64,000 nucleotides of DNA, taken from Artocarpus heterophyllus. Taxonomy: Eukaryota > Streptophyta > Magnoliopsida > Rosales > Moraceae. The stretch spans positions 12,716,091-12,780,090 of the forward strand of contig CM046340.1 in the NCBI GenBank assembly GCA_025403435.1, given 5' to 3'. Of the stretch, positions 60,154-64,000 are shown in pieces. Both the position numbers and the translations under genes were made by a program. Positions within the stretch are counted from its first letter, which is position 1; each line of letters starts with the position of its first letter. Under the pieces are notes generated by a model, which was given only the letters and a program-made list of their open reading frames with translations, did no database searches and had not been told where the DNA came from.

Positions 60154-63100
60154 TTAATCAGGTTTCTTCACAACCAGAACAGGGCACTTGGCATTATGAA
60201 CACAGTAGCTGCTGACACTTCCCAGGAGAGTCCTGTTACAAAAATTTGTATTAGATCGCTTGATCCGACAGAGATTTTGTCTCAAAGCAAGATAAAATCT
60301 CAAACTCAGCTAAGATAAAAGGAACTCGTGTTTTTTAGTTTCTGGTAGATTTATAGTACATCCTAAAATTTCGTGATATACATACATCTCATTTTTTCAG
60401 CCGCTACATGATTAAAAAAAAAAACAAAATGAGCGGTTGAAAACTAAAAACTATACAAGTCTATACATAATAATAATGGAAGAAAAGCTTGGATAGGTAA
60501 GATCGTTTTTTAAATCTCAAAAACAAAATTAGTACGTACATCTAAAAATAATTGTATCTTTTTTAGCCTTATTCTATAGTTTCGCCCCATGACTCTCCAA
60601 GAATTGTATTTGTCGTGTATACTTTCTACCAACACCTCACCGACTTCCAAACGCAACAACCTTCTATTTTGGCAATTTCTCCGCAGAGAACTGAAAAAAA
60701 ATAGCCATTAATAGATATTTATCTTTTAACTATTAGATCTGTAAAAAAAATTATTTTGATTAGATATAATAGTTTCACAACGTAAGTCTTTTTTTTTAAA
60801 CAACTTTTTACTTACACCTCACGTTCTTTTAAAACCGACGATTATTTTTTGACAATTTCTTTAGTGGGAACTAAAAAAGAAACTCACTAATAGGTATTTA
60901 TCTATTAACAATAAAATTTATAAAAGAAAGTAATTTTAATTATGCATTGCTCCAAAAGTCTTTTTATTTTTTTTAACCAAATAACGAAACGCATACAGTG
61001 AAGGTATTTTTTTTTCCTTTTTTTTATGCTGGAAGTAAAGATGTGCAAATGATTGCATCAACAAACGTGGAACTCATCTATTACTTAAGAAATAACGACA
61101 TAAATAAAAGGCCCAAAATTTAGGACATGCCTTTGAATGGCTCCACGACCACGGCTGCCTAACACCAGCAATTCAATGTTGTACTTTTGGACAGCTTCAC
61201 ATATTGACTCGCTGGGATTCCCAAATTCTGCTATAGTCTCTGCTTCAATCTGCAGGATTGCAAATTAAACCACAACTTAATTGTCAATGTGTATGAGATT
61301 GTTAGGATCTATATACACAAATAATTTTAGAATGCAAATCAAAGGTCATGGAATCAGTGAAGTGTGTGTATATACATAGGTGTGGTTTTAATAGTTATGT
61401 TTTTACCGGGTATTATTAGATAAGCCATTTGATGTAAATCTTACAGTTGTTACAAAGTGGGTAGTTGACTAAAAAAATTATGACAATTAATGAACATTTA
61501 ATTTAAAAATCTTTTTAAATAGAATTTGGGTAGGTAGCTTGTTTGTAATATGATGACATGGCCTTTAGAAACTTTTTTTTTAAATTTAAATAGAATGTAA
61601 ATTATAAATTAATTATACTTGATTAGTTGATTATGTAAATAGAATGTATATTAAAGATTCAAATCTTTGTTTTCCTTTTTGTCTGTTAGTTTTTTTATAT
61701 GAAACTTTATCGATTAATTTGTTCATTCATTTATCTGTTATAGTAACCAATTACGTAAATAATAAACATTTTGAAATGAGATGATTATACGTGTTGGCAC
61801 TTGGCAATTAAATTTTGAAATAGTAGTTCCCCAATTACAGTCCTTTTTTTAATTAGAAGAAAATTTGTTTTATATCTTCAATAAACTTTTTATTGACCCG
61901 CATGGCAGGTAAGCAAACTCTCGTATTATAAGCGCGTATTTAAAGTAGACAAAGCACAAGAATCAAATATCTAATATAATTTTTATTAGGAAAAAAAATC
62001 TAATATAACTTATAAAAAAACTTTGTTTCAGCCTGCATAATCTCTCAACTTCAATACTTAAAACTAAAATCCTCTGTAGAAAGATGAACATATTGCATTA
62101 ACATGAAACAAGCAAAATAGCATAATTCATTCTCTGCATTATCCCCATTTCTATATTATTATGAAAAAATCGAAAGCAAGAGAAGAATCTTTTTAATTAA
62201 TATTTAAGGATATTTAACAAGTTGCTTAATCTGTTAATGCTATAGCAAGTCATATAAACACCATATCATCAAATTTAATTAAAATAATATATTTATTACT
62301 AATAATTAGATCAATAACTACTGGCGGAGACATAACCATTGAAAACTCATTATATATATATATATGTATGTATGTATGTACCCCATGCGTTGTGCAGATT
62401 TCCTTGGCTCTCTCCAACAGAGCCAGTGTGGCATTCTTTTCCCGTTCTTGAATAGAGGTCACTAATTCACAAGCTGCACATAAAAAATTTGCAAATTTGG
62501 AAAACCGTACAGTTGTAAGCGATTGTGTCTTTGATGATCAAATTAATGATAGGATGTAACTTCTTTTTAAATGTGCCGTAACATTGTAATCTCAAATAAA
62601 AAATTTTATCCGTTTTCTATCCTTACAAGTCGATTTTAAAGAGCAAGTTGTACCTAATAAGTTTGTAATAATTTGTATCAAAGAGTAAATCCACTAATGT
62701 TATAGATTAGATTAATTAATGGCTTAATTTTAGGAGAAGTTGATAATTGGTACAAAGTAAATTGAGTTTATTTGTGTCAATTTTTAAATCAGACAATCTC
62801 TTGCTTTTAGAAGATCTGATAGTCTTGTACAGCTTACTCAATTTTGTGATTATGATTATAATATCGATGATGCTCTTTACTAGTGAATTCTCTCGTTTTA
62901 TAAGCATATTATAGAACTACTTTAAATCTTTCCGTTTTGTTCTTCCTTTTATTTTCCTTTTAATTTTTAATACAGATGACGTATAAATGCATATTGCACA
63001 GGTGAGTTCTATTTAATGATTTTGTAACAATATTTATATACCTGAGAGCTGAGGAATATAATCCATCACTAATCTACAAATGATGGCAAGTGATCCAACT

Positions 63101-63242
63101 AATGGCCAACTATACCGCTTTCCAATTTATTTATATTAAAATACACCATTTTGCACGCCAGTACTCTCTGATCGCAGTTTACAAAATCCAGCAGTGACGA
63201 TAATCACTAATACTACAGGTGTCAGGTATGTATGTGAGTGTG

Positions 63243-63279
<37 letters not shown>

Positions 63280-63500
63280 CGAGATGTGGAGGACGTACGA
63301 GCCGGAGCTGCAGCACCAAAAGGGGCAGCATAAGCAGGACTGAGATCAACGCTGGACTGAACGGCAAAAATGAAAAGTTGAGAACTAACGATGGTGTCGC
63401 GGAGCTTCTCGAGCGCCCAGGTGAGCGCGTAGTGGCTGTACTCGCTCTTATCTATCGCCACCATCACCTTCTTCTTCTTCTCCTTGTTTTCTTCCTCCAT
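60154..63500 (-). CDS. Universal stress protein (UspA family), 163 aa
   Basis: Exons on the minus strand: 63500-63299, 62473-62382, 61249-61131, 60232-60154; 492 nt in frame. The protein starts MEEENKEKKKKVMVAIDKSE and ends NAKCPVLVVKKPD. The nucleotide-binding motif is complete: G129-x2-G132-x9-G142-S143 within LLVLGSRGRG and LLGSVSSYC; the AID strand end (A15-I16-D17) is also kept, so ATP binding is likely. Small cytosolic USP proteins of this type act in plant stress, hypoxia and redox responses, usually as dimers. Introns 1 and 2 are GT-AG; intron 3 uses a GC donor (AAAG|GCATGT, GC at 61130-61129), supported by the same phase in the paralogue's GT intron. The gene sits about 3.5 kb upstream of its tandem copy on the same strand. 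Confidence 0.9.
63239..63278. repeat. TA / GA compound microsatellite next to the USP exon 1 donor
   Basis: GTGTGTATATATATATAT followed by about ten GA units, lying 20-60 bp into intron 1 of the right-hand USP gene. Confidence 0.85.
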
Positions 63501-63726
63501 ACTTCTACATCAATTAACGCCTCTCTCTCTCTACAATTTCTTTTCTTAAAAGTTAAGCTGTTGAAAGCTCTCCTTTTCCTACTCCTTTTTCACAATGTCC
63601 TTTTGTAACTTTATGCTTCGAAATTCAATTCTCTCTATTTCTTCCAAGTCCAACTACACATTTTGCGGACATGGACGACAAGTCCTGATCAGGTGGTGCG
63701 TGGTCAAATCAATCGAGGTGGTGAAA

Positions 63727-63732
63727 CACGTG
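63727..63732. promoter_or_regulatory. G-box in the right-hand USP promoter
   Basis: ACACGTGCCAC contains the palindromic CACGTG about 227 bp upstream of the ATG at 63500. A second ACGT core (TACGTGG) lies at 63789-63795. Such paired elements often serve as ABA-responsive elements for bZIP factors; the role here is inferred. Confidence 0.5.
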
Positions 63733-63795
63733 CCACATCTTCAGTCATCGATTGATTAATGTTGAACGTGCTGGTCCCATGCATCATATACGTGG

Positions 63796-64000
63796 TTTCC
63801 TTTCATCTTTCTTTTTCCTTTAATTTTGATTACCTACTCCTGTCGCGATAGGATTTAACATTCGTCTCAATCATTTTTATGGTTTAAACTATTTTTTGGT
63901 TTAAATTTTTTAACAAAAAATACTGTAAAAAAAATAGTTAAAACCATAAAAAAAAGCTCAAACCGCGATGGTCAAACAGGCGCATACTGAGCGACCATGT
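63796..64000. other. Distal upstream sequence to window end
   Basis: Non-coding. About 63880-63960 holds an inverted pair (AACTATTTTTTGGTTTAAAT versus reversed AGTTAAAACCATAAAAAAAA) resembling the local MITE ends. Confidence 0.3.

Noticed and set aside
1..64000. tRNA or rRNA genes
   Set aside because: No cloverleaf-type A/B box pairs or rRNA sequence were recognised by eye; a tRNA-finder run would be needed to exclude a single tRNA.

Overview
The window is nuclear DNA from a flowering plant, most likely a eudicot. It is AT-rich, its genes carry plant-type GT-AG introns, and it is dense in Ty1/copia, Ty3/gypsy, PIF/Harbinger, hAT-like and MITE sequences. No species can be named from sequence alone. 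I read four apparently real genes plus the tail of a fifth. No rRNA, tRNA, CRISPR array or bacterial-style operon was seen.

Layout. 1-346 (minus): last visible exons of a pentatricopeptide-repeat (PPR) gene running off the left edge. 544-5673: Ty1/copia element 1 (plus), both LTRs present, coding region broken. 6247-7107: non-autonomous hAT-like element with a GC-rich core. 7609-11403: Ty1/copia element 2 (plus), heavily deleted. 13691-14629 (minus): intact single-exon gene for a plant membrane-anchored protein of unknown function. 14.9-24.6 kb: no gene; two ~0.9 kb fold-back elements and many small MITEs. 25.4-27.4 kb: decayed PIF/Harbinger transposon. 27.46-31 kb (minus): Ty3/gypsy remnant. 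31735-36837 (minus): Ty1/copia element 3, with paired LTRs and a perfect 5-bp target-site duplication. 38735-42864 (plus): complete nine-exon S1/P1-type nuclease gene. 43325-43388: orphan last exon of a universal stress protein (USP) gene. 46348-53206: large tandem segmental duplication, the second copy carrying a nested 443-bp duplication. 54239-56634 and 60154-63500 (minus): two USP genes in tandem with matching exon structure.

How the genes relate. The two USP genes and the orphan exon form a minus-strand tandem family. The right-hand copy (60-63.5 kb) keeps the ATP-binding motif and has ACGT-type promoter elements. The middle copy has lost key ATP-motif residues and has a suspect first splice donor. 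The left copy is reduced to one frameshifted exon. The nuclease gene is independent and should encode a secreted or vacuolar zinc nuclease of the type used in senescence and programmed cell death. Nothing here amounts to a new multi-gene system. The points most worth checking are the USP splice sites and motif decay, the nested tandem duplication, the CpG-rich repeats in the copia-3 LTR, and the unknown membrane protein.
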